A stretch of 64,000 bases of DNA from Salinisphaera sp. Q1T1-3 (GTDB lineage: Bacteria > Pseudomonadota > Gammaproteobacteria > Nevskiales > Salinisphaeraceae): the NCBI RefSeq assembly GCF_003602005.1, contig NZ_QZWD01000007.1:62001-126000 (forward strand), in the 5' to 3' direction. Below, in pieces: positions 33,352 to 42,302 of this stretch. The first letter of the stretch is position 1. Every line of letters starts with the position of its first letter. The notes below the pieces were generated by a model, which saw nothing but the letters and a program-made list of their open reading frames with translations, was not told the DNA's origin and searched no databases. The translations under genes and the position numbers were made by a program.

Positions 33352-34484
33352 CAGTGTCCTCGACACCCTCGAAACCGACATCGCAGGCCGAAGGTGTTCG
33401 GGCGGACCCGCCAGACGAGACTGCCCGGCGCGCCGCCGCGGGCATCGAGCTGCAGGGCCTGAGCAAGCACTTCGCACCCGATGCGATCGCGCTCGACGGC
33501 GTCGATCTGTCGATTCCGGCAGGCGAGTTCTTCACGCTGCTCGGCCCGTCGGGCTGTGGCAAGACCACGCTGCTGCGCCTGATCGCCGGGCTCGAGGCAA
33601 CCACGAGCGGCACGGTCGAGATCGGCGGTCGGGCCGTTACGGAGGCGCCCGCGCACAAGCGCAACGTCAACACCGTATTCCAGTCATATGCTCTGTTCGA
33701 TCATCTCAACGTGGCCGACAACATCGGTTTCGGGCTCCGGATGCAACGGGTCGCTCGTGCGGAGATCACCCGGCGCGTGGCCGAGACCGCCGCGTTCATC
33801 AAGATCGACAACCTGCTGGGGCGCCGGGTCGATCAACTCTCCGGCGGCCAGCGCCAGCGCGTCGCACTCGCGCGGGCGCTGGTCAACGAACCGGACGTGC
33901 TGCTGCTCGACGAGCCACTCTCTGCGCTGGATGCCGGCCTGCGTTCGGATCTGCAGCTGGAGCTGATGCGCATCCAGCGTCGGCTGGGCATGACGTTCGT
34001 CTTCGTGACCCACGATCAGCAGGAAGCCATGGTCATGAGCGATCGCGTGGCGGTGCTCGATGCCGGGCGTATCCAGCAGGTCGGTTCGCCGCAGGCGCTA
34101 TACGAGCACCCGGAGAATCTGTTCGTCGCCCGTTTCATGGGCCACGAGAACCTGTTCGAGATCGTGGATCGCGATGAGGCCGGCGTGGTGCTGTCCTTCG
34201 GGCGCCTGAACGGCCGTTTCACGGCCGGCACCCATCTGTTGATCCGCCCGGAGACGATGACGGTCACGCGCGACGACGAGAGTGTCGCGACCGCCGACAA
34301 CACCCTGCGCGCCCGGGTCGCCGAGCGTGTCTATCGCGGGCACGTGGCGGAATACGGCCTCACGCTGGCCGACGGCACGGTTCTGGTGGCGACCTGCAAT
34401 AACCTCGGCGAGCCGATGTTCGATGTCGGAACCGAGGTGTGTGTATCGATCAGGACATCGGGGGTGGTGGCCTTTCATGCCTGA
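33348..34484 (+). CDS. potA: Polyamine ABC transporter ATP-binding protein
   Basis: A 378-residue ATPase of the spermidine/putrescine importer. Walker A GPSGCGKTT, the Q-loop FQSYALFDHL, signature LSGGQRQRVALARAL, Walker B VLLLDEPLSALD and the H-loop VFVTHDQQEA are all intact. The C-terminal 120 residues form the TOBE/OB regulatory domain. A 30-residue polar N-terminal extension precedes the ABC domain. The start overlaps puuB by four bases and the stop overlaps potB by eight, so this is a tightly coupled operon. Confidence 0.93.
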   Translation: MTVSSTPSKPTSQAEGVRADPPDETARRAAAGIELQGLSKHFAPDAIALDGVDLSIPAGEFFTLLGPSGCGKTTLLRLIAGLEATTSGTVEIGGRAVTEAPAHKRNVNTVFQSYALFDHLNVADNIGFGLRMQRVARAEITRRVAETAAFIKIDNLLGRRVDQLSGGQRQRVALARALVNEPDVLLLDEPLSALDAGLRSDLQLELMRIQRRLGMTFVFVTHDQQEAMVMSDRVAVLDAGRIQQVGSPQALYEHPENLFVARFMGHENLFEIVDRDEAGVVLSFGRLNGRFTAGTHLLIRPETMTVTRDDESVATADNTLRARVAERVYRGHVAEYGLTLADGTVLVATCNNLGEPMFDVGTEVCVSIRTSGVVAFHA

Positions 34485-35409
34485 CGTCGGAACCTCGTCT
34501 GCCTCAGCCGCCGGCGCCTCGCGCGCTGCCCGGACCCGCACCCTGCATCTGTTGGCCGTGATCTCGCCCGGCGTGCTCTGGATCGTGATCTTTTTGGTGC
34601 TGCCGAGCGCGTACCTGATGACTATCGCGTTCATGAGCAATGGTCCCTACGGTCTGCCGCAGATGCCATGGACGCTCGATGCCTTCAAACAGCTGGCCGG
34701 TTACGGCTTTCTCGGTTGGTCCCCCGGCAATCTGTACACGCTGCTGCGCTCGCTCTGGCAGACCGTGCTCGCCACCGGGCTCGTCATCGCCATGGCCTAT
34801 CCCATGGCCTATTACATCAGCACCGCGCCGGCCCGACTGCGGCCGTTGATGCTGCTGGCCGTGGTCGTGCCGTCGTGGACCAACCAGGTGATTCGGGCGA
34901 TCGGCTGGATGAACATCCTCTCGCCGGGCTCGCCGATCAGCGACGGCGTGGCCGCGCTCGGGCTGATCTCGCCGCAGATGGGCCTGTTCCCGTCGAAGTT
35001 CGCGGTGGTCGTGGGGCTGGTCTACAACTTCCTGCCGTTCATGGTGCTACCGCTCTATGCGGTCTTCGAAAAACTCGATTGGGGCCAGATCGATGCCGCG
35101 CGTGATCTGGGCGCCGGGCCGTTGCGCAGTTTTCGTCATGCCGTGCTGCCCCAGACTCTGCCCGGCCTGCTGGCCGGCACGGTGCTGGTCTCGATTCCGG
35201 CGTTCGGCATGTATGTGATTCCCGAGCTGCTCGGCGGCGGCAAGTCGATGATGCTCGGCAATCTCGTGGCACGACAGTTCGCCGAGGCTTCCAACTGGCC
35301 GCTGGGCGCGGCCGGGGCGCTGATCATGATCGTCGCCACGCTGGGCGGGCTGGTGGTGTTGCGCCGGCTCGGCCGTAAGCTCGGCGGCGATACGCAGGTG
35401 GTGCTGTGA
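34477..35409 (+). CDS. potB: Polyamine ABC transporter permease
   Basis: A 310-residue inner-membrane permease with six transmembrane helices of the PotB/PotH type. It has the conserved VVVPSWTNQVIRAIGWMNIL region, and the EAA loop reads YAVFEKLDWGQIDAARDLGAGPLRSFRHAVLP. It forms the channel with PotC for putrescine or spermidine uptake powered by PotA. The start lies within the end of potA and its stop overlaps the potC GTG (GTGA), so all are co-translated. Confidence 0.92.
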   Translation: MPDVGTSSASAAGASRAARTRTLHLLAVISPGVLWIVIFLVLPSAYLMTIAFMSNGPYGLPQMPWTLDAFKQLAGYGFLGWSPGNLYTLLRSLWQTVLATGLVIAMAYPMAYYISTAPARLRPLMLLAVVVPSWTNQVIRAIGWMNILSPGSPISDGVAALGLISPQMGLFPSKFAVVVGLVYNFLPFMVLPLYAVFEKLDWGQIDAARDLGAGPLRSFRHAVLPQTLPGLLAGTVLVSIPAFGMYVIPELLGGGKSMMLGNLVARQFAEASNWPLGAAGALIMIVATLGGLVVLRRLGRKLGGDTQVVL

Positions 35410-36224
35410 GCGGGCGCGGCTTGCGGATCACGCTGCGCGGCTTCTGGTATCTGATGCTGCTGTTTCTCTACGCGCCGCTGGCCGTCGTCGCGCTGTATTC
35501 GTTCAACAGCATCAACTCGTCGGCCGTGTTCGCCGGGGTTTCGCTGCGCTGGTATCACGCGCTGCTGGCCGACGACACGATCATGAACGCGTTCTACAAC
35601 AGTGTCGTGCTGGCCCTGTCCTCGTCGGTGATCGCTACCGTAGTGGGCACGTTGCTCGGCTACGGCATGTACACCCATCGCGAACGTCGGCTGGGCTGGC
35701 TGATCTGGCTCGTCTATCTGCCGATCGTGATGCCGGACATCGTCTACGGCATCTCGCAGATGAGTTTCTTCACCTCGATCAGCGCGGCCACCGGCGGCAT
35801 GCTCGATCTCGGTCTGACCACAATGGTCATCGCGCACGTGAGTTTCCAGGTGCCGTTCGTCGCGCTCCTGGTCTATTCGCGCCTGGTCGGTCTCGACAGC
35901 CGGCTGTTCGCGGCCTGTCAGGATCTGTATGCCAATGCCTGGCAACGGGCCTGGTATTTCATCCTGCCGACGCTGCGCCCGGCGATCGTGGCCGCGTTCT
36001 TCCTCGCGTTCACGCTGTCGATCGACGATTTCGTGATCAGTTTCTTCACCGCGGGGCCGGAAAGCACGACGTTGCCGATCTTCATCTGGAGTGCGATCAA
36101 GAAGGGGGTGACCCCGGAGGTCAACGCCATCGCGACGCTGATGATCGGTGCCGTCTTTGCGGCAGCGGCCGTGGCGCTGGCCTTTCAGTACGTCCGGGCC
36201 GGACGCCGGAACGCCGCCGGTTGA
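35406..36224 (+). CDS. potC: Polyamine ABC transporter permease
   Basis: A 272-residue permease of the PotC/PotI type: N-terminal helix LMLLFLYAPLAVVALYSFN, the LPIVMPDIVYGIS segment, the EAA loop ACQDLYANAWQRAWYFILPTLRPAI and the family-typical FTLSIDDFVISFFTAGP. The start is GTG, overlapping the potB stop. It pairs with PotB in the importer. PotD comes next. Confidence 0.92.
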   Translation: MSGRGLRITLRGFWYLMLLFLYAPLAVVALYSFNSINSSAVFAGVSLRWYHALLADDTIMNAFYNSVVLALSSSVIATVVGTLLGYGMYTHRERRLGWLIWLVYLPIVMPDIVYGISQMSFFTSISAATGGMLDLGLTTMVIAHVSFQVPFVALLVYSRLVGLDSRLFAACQDLYANAWQRAWYFILPTLRPAIVAAFFLAFTLSIDDFVISFFTAGPESTTLPIFIWSAIKKGVTPEVNAIATLMIGAVFAAAAVALAFQYVRAGRRNAAG

Positions 36225-36280
36225 TGCCGCGTCGAAACACGCCGGGCAGAATAACGTTTTTGCCAAGGAATGAGCATCGC

Positions 36281-37393
36281 ATGACCCGATCGACTTCACC
36301 CGCGCCTTCGACCGTGACCCGCTGTCTGCGCTGTCTCGGGGGCCTGTTGCTCGTGCTCGGGGGCCTCGGCAGTGCCCAGGCCGCGCCGCAGACGGATCAT
36401 GCCGACAAGCTGATTCTGTTCAACTGGTCGCATTACATGAACCCGGCGCTGGTCAGCGCGTTCGAGAAGAAATATCACGTCAAGGTGGTTCAGAACTTCT
36501 ACGAGTCCAACCCGGAGATGTTCGCCAAGCTGCAGGCCGGTGGCGACGCCCAGTACGACGTGATCGTGGCCTCGAACTACTATGTGCCGCGGTTGATCGA
36601 CACAGGTCTGATCCAGCCGTTGAACAAGGCTCTGATTCCGAATTACCAGAATCTGATGCCGCGTTTCGCCAACCCGGACTACGATCCGAAGGGCCGCTAC
36701 ACCGCGGCCTACCAGTGGGGCGATACCGGGATCGTCTACAACACCGAAAAACTCGGCGAGCAGCCGGCGAGCTGGTCGATCCTGTTCGACCCGAAGGCCA
36801 ATACGAAGTCCCCGTTCGCGCTCGGCGCCGATGCCCAGGTGATGATGGGCGCGGCCTGTGCCTATCAGGGCCACGATTACGATTGTCGCGGGGCCGAGAA
36901 CTGGAAACAGGCCGCGCGGCTGCTTCTGCAGACCCGCCGTCGCGATAACTTCTCCGGATTCCAGGGCGGCACGCCGGTACTGCGCCAGCTCGCCCGCGGC
37001 AACATCGCGGCCGGGGTGAGTTTCAACGGCGACTATCTCCAGTACAAAAAGGACAACCCGAAGACGTTCGCCCACATGAAGTTCGTGGTACCGAAAGAGG
37101 GCGCCGAGCTCTGGGTCGACACGATGGCCATTCCGGACAAGGCCCCGCACGCGCGGCTCGCCAATCTGTTCATCAATTTCATCCTGAACGGCGAAAACGG
37201 GGCGAGGCTGTCCGAACACACCTTCTATGCCAGCCCGAACAAGGCAGCACAGCCGTATCTCGAGCCGGCGCTCAAGCAGCCGCCGAGCCAGCCGACCGAC
37301 GCACAGATGGCACATCTCGTGTATACGCCTTCATTGAAGGGCAACGGGTTGCAGATCGTCCAGCAGCTCTGGAACGAGGTGCAATCGCGCTGA
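36281..37393 (+). CDS. potD: Periplasmic polyamine-binding protein (first copy)
   Basis: A 370-residue substrate-binding protein with an N-terminal signal peptide (MTRSTSPAPS, then a hydrophobic LLLVLGGLGSAQA). The PotD/PotF fold follows: LILFNWSHYMNP, NPEMFAKLQAGG, QWGDTGIVYNTEKL, PKEGAELWVDTMAIP. These regions line the polyamine pocket (conserved Asp, Trp and Tyr). Copy two follows after 32 bp and is roughly two-thirds identical by eye. The ATG at 36281 follows AAGGAATGAG. It delivers putrescine or spermidine to PotBC. Confidence 0.92.
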   Translation: MTRSTSPAPSTVTRCLRCLGGLLLVLGGLGSAQAAPQTDHADKLILFNWSHYMNPALVSAFEKKYHVKVVQNFYESNPEMFAKLQAGGDAQYDVIVASNYYVPRLIDTGLIQPLNKALIPNYQNLMPRFANPDYDPKGRYTAAYQWGDTGIVYNTEKLGEQPASWSILFDPKANTKSPFALGADAQVMMGAACAYQGHDYDCRGAENWKQAARLLLQTRRRDNFSGFQGGTPVLRQLARGNIAAGVSFNGDYLQYKKDNPKTFAHMKFVVPKEGAELWVDTMAIPDKAPHARLANLFINFILNGENGARLSEHTFYASPNKAAQPYLEPALKQPPSQPTDAQMAHLVYTPSLKGNGLQIVQQLWNEVQSR

Positions 37394-37425
37394 AGCGATG
37401 ATTTTCCAATGGGGGAGGGCAGACG

Positions 37426-38511
37426 ATGATCAATAAAAGAGTAGGCGGCGTGCTCGCCGCGGCACTTCTGGTCGGGGTGGCCGCGCTGGCCTCGCCGCTG
37501 GCGATGGCACAGGACAAGGCCCGGACGCTCTATCTGTTCAACTGGTCCCAGTACATGGACCCGGCCATCATCAAGGCCTTCGAAAAGCAATACGACGTCA
37601 AGGTGGTCCAGACCTATTACAACTCGCAGCCCGAGATGTTCGCCAAGCTGCGGGCCGGGGGCGATTCGCAATACGATGTGGTCGTACCGTCGAGCTATTA
37701 TGTGCCGCGGCTGATCCACACCGGCCTGCTGCAGCCGCTGGACAAGAAAGCGATCCCGAACTACAGCAACCTCATGCCGCGTTTCAGCCATCCCGACTAC
37801 GATCCGGACGGCAAGTACGTGGCGGCCTATCAGTGGGGCGATACGGGTATCGCCTACAACGTCGACAAGCTCGGTGAGCAGCCCGAGAGCTGGTCGATCC
37901 TGTTCGATCCGAAAGCGAATGCGAAGTACCCGTTCGACCTGGGCACCGATGCCCAGGTGATGCTCGGCTCGGCCTGCGCGGCACTGGGCCACGGTTATGA
38001 TTGCACCGACCGCGACCAGCTCAAGAAAGCCGCGCAGCTGATCCTCAAGACCAAGCAACGGCGCAACTTCAGCGGTTTCGAGGATGCCACACCGACACTG
38101 AAGCAGCTGGCGCGCGGCAATATCGTCGCCGGGGTCGCCTATAACGGCGATTATGCCTTCGACAAGCAGGAGAACCCGCAGGGTTACAAGCACATCAAGT
38201 TCATTGTGCCGAAGGAGGGGGCCGAGCTCTGGGTCGACAGCATGGCGATACCGGCTCATGCCCCGCACCCCAGACTGGCGAACCAATTCATCAATTTCAT
38301 CCTGGACGCGAAGATCGGCGCTCAGTTGTCCAATTACAACGCGTATGCCAGCCCCAACAAGGCAGCCAGGCCCTACCTGGACAAGGCGCTGACCGAGCCG
38401 CCGATCATGCCGAGCGATGCCGAGATGAAGCGTCTGCACTTCACGCCGTCGATCGCCGGCGACCAGCTGCAGTTCGTCCAGCAGCTCTGGACCGAGGTGC
38501 AATCGCGCTGA
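37426..38511 (+). CDS. potD: Periplasmic polyamine-binding protein (second copy)
   Basis: A 361-residue paralogue of the preceding gene. The signal peptide (MINKRVGGVLAAALLVGVA...AMA) is different, and the mature domain is very similar (LYLFNWSQYMDPAIIKAFE, NSQPEMFAKLRAGGDSQYDV, QWGDTGIAYNVDKLGEQPESW). The two genes end in almost the same 33 bases. A strong Shine-Dalgarno (GGGGGAGGG) precedes the ATG, stronger than that of copy one. The pair may give one transporter two affinities or two substrates, as PotD versus PotF do in E. coli. Confidence 0.92.
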   Translation: MINKRVGGVLAAALLVGVAALASPLAMAQDKARTLYLFNWSQYMDPAIIKAFEKQYDVKVVQTYYNSQPEMFAKLRAGGDSQYDVVVPSSYYVPRLIHTGLLQPLDKKAIPNYSNLMPRFSHPDYDPDGKYVAAYQWGDTGIAYNVDKLGEQPESWSILFDPKANAKYPFDLGTDAQVMLGSACAALGHGYDCTDRDQLKKAAQLILKTKQRRNFSGFEDATPTLKQLARGNIVAGVAYNGDYAFDKQENPQGYKHIKFIVPKEGAELWVDSMAIPAHAPHPRLANQFINFILDAKIGAQLSNYNAYASPNKAARPYLDKALTEPPIMPSDAEMKRLHFTPSIAGDQLQFVQQLWTEVQSR

Positions 38512-38575
38512 TTGCATCCGCCATGTCTCGTCGATCGCGTGGTCGCTGCATGATTCATCCGTCCAGGGGAGCCTT

Positions 38576-39940
38576 ATGATCGAGGACACCAGTGACCCGC
38601 GCGTCCGGGATTGGTTCGAGACGCACGAAATCAGCGAGGTCGAGTGTCTCGTGCCGGACATCACCGGTGAGGCCAAGGGCAAGATCATGCCCGCGGCGCG
38701 CTATCTCAACGGTGAGCGCCCGCGTCTGCCGGATTCGATCTTCATCCAGACCGCGACCGGTGCCTACCCGGACAACGAGGACGAGATCGTTGACCCGGCC
38801 GAGCTGGACATGCAGCTGACCGCGGATCTGTCGACGTGTCGACTCGTGCCCTGGGCCCGCGAGCCGACGGCCCAGGTCATTCACGAATGTCGCTATCTCA
38901 ACGGCGAGGCCGTCGAGGTCAGCCCGCGCCATGTCCTGCGTCGCGTACTCGCGTTGTACGAAGAGATGGGGCTGCGGCCGGTGGTCGCGCCCGAGATGGA
39001 GTTCTATCTCGTCCAGCGCAACACTGACGCCGACTATCCCCTCAAGCCGCCGGCCGGGCGCAGCGGTCGGCTCGAGATTTCGCGCCGTGCCTATTCCATC
39101 GATGCCGTCAACGAATTCGAGGACGTCTTCGAGGATATGTATGCCTACTGCGAGGCCGAGGAACTCGATATCGACACCCTGATCCACGAGGAAGGATCGG
39201 GCCAGATGGAGATCAACTTCGAGCACGGCGACCCGCTCGAACTGGCCGATCAGGCGTTCCTGTTCAAGCGCACGCTGCGCGAGGTGGCACTGGCCCACGG
39301 CATGTACGGCACATTCATGGCCAAGCCGATGGCCGACGAACCGGGCAGCTCCATGCATCTGCATCAGTCGCTGCTGGATACCGCGACCGGCGAGAACGTG
39401 TTCGCCGACGAGAGCGGTCAGGCCACGAGCCTATTCCATCATTTCATCGCCGGCTTGCAGACCTATCTGCCTTCGGCCCTGGCTCTGTTCGCCCCGAACG
39501 TGAACAGCTATCGGCGCCTGATGCCGGACAGCTCCAACGCATCGGCACCCATCAATACCGAATGGGGCTATGACAACCGGACCGTCGGACTGCGGGTACC
39601 GCATTCCGGGCGCAGCGGACGACGTGTCGAGAACCGGATCGCCGGGGCCGACGTGAATCCCTATCTCGCGATCGCGGCCTCGCTGGCCTGCGGCTATCTC
39701 GGCCTCGTGGACCAGCGCGATCCACGTTCGCCCGTGGCCGATTCGGCCTATGCCCAGGGCCATCGTCTGCCCTCGGATCTCGGCCGCGCGCTGGAAGCAC
39801 TGGCAGGCTGTGATCCCCTCAAGGCACTGCTCGGCCGCCGTTTCATCGAGACCTATCTAGCGGTCAAACGCACAGAGGAACGGGCTCATTTCAAGGTCAT
39901 CAGTTCCTGGGAACGCGAGTATCTGTTGTTGCGTGTTTAG
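38576..39940 (+). CDS. puuA: Gamma-glutamylputrescine synthetase (glutamine-synthetase family)
   Basis: A 454-residue ATP-dependent ligase. N-terminal beta-grasp (VECLVPDITGEAKGKIMPA) and catalytic domains are present: EMEFYLV (metal ligands), GQMEINFEHGDPL, MAKPMADEPGSSMHLHQSL and RVPHSGRSGRRVENRIAGADVNPYLAIAASLACG. The pattern GKxMP plus this last stretch marks the PuuA/Ipu/SpuI subfamily rather than GlnA. It joins glutamate to putrescine, making PuuB's substrate. It ends the potD-potD-puuA run, 64 bp after the second potD, with AGGGGAG before the ATG. Confidence 0.9.
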   Translation: MIEDTSDPRVRDWFETHEISEVECLVPDITGEAKGKIMPAARYLNGERPRLPDSIFIQTATGAYPDNEDEIVDPAELDMQLTADLSTCRLVPWAREPTAQVIHECRYLNGEAVEVSPRHVLRRVLALYEEMGLRPVVAPEMEFYLVQRNTDADYPLKPPAGRSGRLEISRRAYSIDAVNEFEDVFEDMYAYCEAEELDIDTLIHEEGSGQMEINFEHGDPLELADQAFLFKRTLREVALAHGMYGTFMAKPMADEPGSSMHLHQSLLDTATGENVFADESGQATSLFHHFIAGLQTYLPSALALFAPNVNSYRRLMPDSSNASAPINTEWGYDNRTVGLRVPHSGRSGRRVENRIAGADVNPYLAIAASLACGYLGLVDQRDPRSPVADSAYAQGHRLPSDLGRALEALAGCDPLKALLGRRFIETYLAVKRTEERAHFKVISSWEREYLLLRV

Positions 39941-40239
39941 GGCGAGTCGTCACGAGATCGGCAGCCGCATTGTCCCGCCGGCGGTGTCAGGCAAGGCGCC
40001 GGCCGTCGCGCGCCACTTGCCGCGACCGCAACGCGATATGACGCCGCGGCAGGGATGAGCCGAAAGGGAGCGGCCCGGCCGGCGAGGTCGTGGATGCGTC
40101 CGATCGCAATTCCGCGGCGGCCGGGTCCGCCCCGATATCGTCAATGGCATACCGTGCCCGATGCGACCATGTCATTCGGGCGTGCCGCGTGCCGTGACAG
40201 CGCATTGCGCACGCGATTCGCCCTCGTCAGGAGCTCTTG
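39941..40239. other. Intergenic region between puuA and the deacetylase gene
   Basis: 299 bp without a supportable gene. It is GC-rich and contains no clear terminator, promoter or repeat by eye. The only secure element is the AGGAG at 40229-40233 that serves the downstream ATG. Confidence 0.5.
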
Positions 40240-41289
40240 ATGCAGATCGTCCATACCGAAGACAGCAAGCGCCGCGCGGCGACCACCGAACTCAGCGGCG
40301 GTCATCTGGTCGCGCCGTTCGAATCGCCCGCACGGGTGGATCAGGTCATCGCGGCACTGCGTGCCCGCGACAGCGGGCCGATCGTCGCGCCTACGTCGCA
40401 CGGCATGGCGCCGATCGCGGCCGTCCACGATGCCGGCTATATCGATTTTCTGGCCAGCGCCTGGGACGACTGGGTCGCGGCCGGCAACACGGGCGAGATC
40501 ATTCCGACGATTTGGCCGACGCGACGGCTGGGCGAGACGCTGCGTTCACGCCATATCGAAGCCCGGGTGGGCTACTACGCCCTGGCCGGCGAGACCTCGA
40601 TCGAGGCGCAAACCTACGAGGCCGCGCGAACGAGCGCGGATATCGCGCTCAGCGCGCTCGATCATGTCCTGGCGACCGGGGCGCCGGCGTTCGGATTGTG
40701 CCGGCCGCCGGGGCATCACGCTGCGGTCGACCAGTTCGGCGGGTATTCTTTCTTCAACAATGCCGCGATCGCGGCCGAGAGCGCGCGCCAGCGGGGCGTA
40801 TCGCGTGTGGCGATCCTCGACGTGGATTTCCATCACGGCAACGGCACGCAGCAGATCTTCTACGAGCGGGCCGATGTGTCGTTCGTTTCGTTGCACGGTG
40901 ATCCGGTCGACGAGTTCCCGTATTTCTCCGGTTTCGCCGACGAACGCGGGGCAGGGCCGGGCCTGGGCTACAACCGCAATCATCCGTTGCCACCCGGCAC
41001 CGACTACGTCGTCTGGTCAGGCGCACTCGACGCGGCACTCGCCGAAATCGCTGCCCAGGCTCCGGCGTTGCTCATCGTGTCGCTGGGTACGGATATTTTC
41101 AAGGACGATCCCATCAGTTCGTTCACCCTGGACAGCGACGATTTCGTCGATTGCGGCGCCCGTATCGCCGCGCTCGGGCTGCCCAGCCTGTTCCTGCTGG
41201 AAGGTGGGTATGCGGTGGCCGCCATCGGCACCAACATCGCCAACACGCTGGCGGGCTTCGAGGCGGCGTGGCGGCCGGGGCGGTCGTGA
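40240..41289 (+). CDS. Acetylpolyamine amidohydrolase (histone-deacetylase family)
   Basis: A 349-residue zinc hydrolase. It starts MQIVHTEDSKRR and has the family's catalytic GLCRPPGHHAA (His dyad), GGYSFFNNAA, the zinc motif ILDVDFHHGNG (Asp, His), YNRNHPLPPGTD, and LGTDIFKDDPI with the second zinc Asp. In bacteria these enzymes remove acetyl groups from N-acetylputrescine, -cadaverine or -spermidine, feeding free polyamines into the Puu route encoded upstream. Good Shine-Dalgarno AGGAG six bases before the ATG. Separated by 299 bp from puuA, so likely its own transcript. Confidence 0.9.
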   Translation: MQIVHTEDSKRRAATTELSGGHLVAPFESPARVDQVIAALRARDSGPIVAPTSHGMAPIAAVHDAGYIDFLASAWDDWVAAGNTGEIIPTIWPTRRLGETLRSRHIEARVGYYALAGETSIEAQTYEAARTSADIALSALDHVLATGAPAFGLCRPPGHHAAVDQFGGYSFFNNAAIAAESARQRGVSRVAILDVDFHHGNGTQQIFYERADVSFVSLHGDPVDEFPYFSGFADERGAGPGLGYNRNHPLPPGTDYVVWSGALDAALAEIAAQAPALLIVSLGTDIFKDDPISSFTLDSDDFVDCGARIAALGLPSLFLLEGGYAVAAIGTNIANTLAGFEAAWRPGRS

Positions 41290-41393
41290 CGCCGCGCTCG
41301 GCAGGCACCGGCGTGGCCGGTCTGCAGAGTGCGGCCCGTTTATGTCATCTTGATAGGCCGTTGACGTGGTTTTCTCGAGCCCGGGGCATCGTC

Positions 41394-42248
41394 GTGAACA
41401 GGCTAAACCGTTTATCTTTCGTGCATTACAGGCGTGCAGCCTCACTGACGCTGCTGTCGCTGTTTGCTGCGGCGCTGCTTGGCGGCTGCGCAAACGGCCC
41501 GACCCGTGGGGCAAGCGACCAGGCCACGACGGCCGCCACATTGCCCGACGCGCTGGCCCCACTGCCGGCGCAGTATGCGGGCACGCTGCCCTGCGGTGAC
41601 TGCGGCAGCATCGCCTACTGGCTGACACTCGGCCCCGACGGCGATTACATTCTTCAGCAGCACTACGACACGAACGATGCACAGAATCCGGCCGACTACG
41701 TCGAGGTTGGCGGTTGGCAGCTGGCCGCCGACGGTCGGCGCCTCGCGCTCACGCCGGCCGATTCGGATGAAAGCGGCACGAGTTTCTGGTCGATCTCGGC
41801 CAACGGCGATCTGGTCGCCCTGGACGAGAACAGCCAGCCGATCACGCCCGCGGCGCAATACACCCTGCATCGCCGCGCGCATCTCGACGAGCCGCCGCTG
41901 ACGGGCGGGCGCTGGTATCTCGTCAACGCACCGGACGCGCATCAGGGTAACGCCGCCTACATCGCCTTCGACGATGACGACAAGCGTCTGTCGGGCTCGA
42001 CCGGCTGCAACCGTCTGATGGGCGACTACGAGCGCGATGACGCGGCATTGTCGCTCGAACATCTGGCGGCCACGAAACGGGCCTGCTTCGCCTTCGAGGA
42101 TACCGAACAGTCGATGCTGGAGGCGCTGCGCCAGACGCATCGCGTGCGGATTCTGGGCAATTATCTGCTGCTGCTCGGGCCGGCGGGCAATGCCTCGCCG
42201 CTGGCGGTCTTTCAGGCCCGCAGCGAGGCCATGCCGCTCAGCCGATGA
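41394..42248 (+). CDS. Lipoprotein with NlpE-like and META domains
   Basis: A 284-residue outer-membrane lipoprotein candidate. The signal peptide ends at a lipobox LLGGC (Cys at residue 32). Residues 55-130 resemble the NlpE N-terminal domain (YAGTLPCGDCGSIAYWLTL, with the family CxxC). The C-terminal third is a META/HslJ-type domain (GGRWYLVN, then SGSTGCNRLMGDYERD). NlpE senses surface contact and copper stress in other bacteria; META domains are linked to envelope stress. The GTG at 41394 was taken as start because it gives a proper signal peptide. Function is inferred only at that level. Confidence 0.78.
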   Translation: MNRLNRLSFVHYRRAASLTLLSLFAAALLGGCANGPTRGASDQATTAATLPDALAPLPAQYAGTLPCGDCGSIAYWLTLGPDGDYILQQHYDTNDAQNPADYVEVGGWQLAADGRRLALTPADSDESGTSFWSISANGDLVALDENSQPITPAAQYTLHRRAHLDEPPLTGGRWYLVNAPDAHQGNAAYIAFDDDDKRLSGSTGCNRLMGDYERDDAALSLEHLAATKRACFAFEDTEQSMLEALRQTHRVRILGNYLLLLGPAGNASPLAVFQARSEAMPLSR

Positions 42249-42302
42249 ACCGCGATGCCCGCCCGCGACGTCGGCGTGTCGCCGCGGGCCGGCCGTATCG
42301 GG

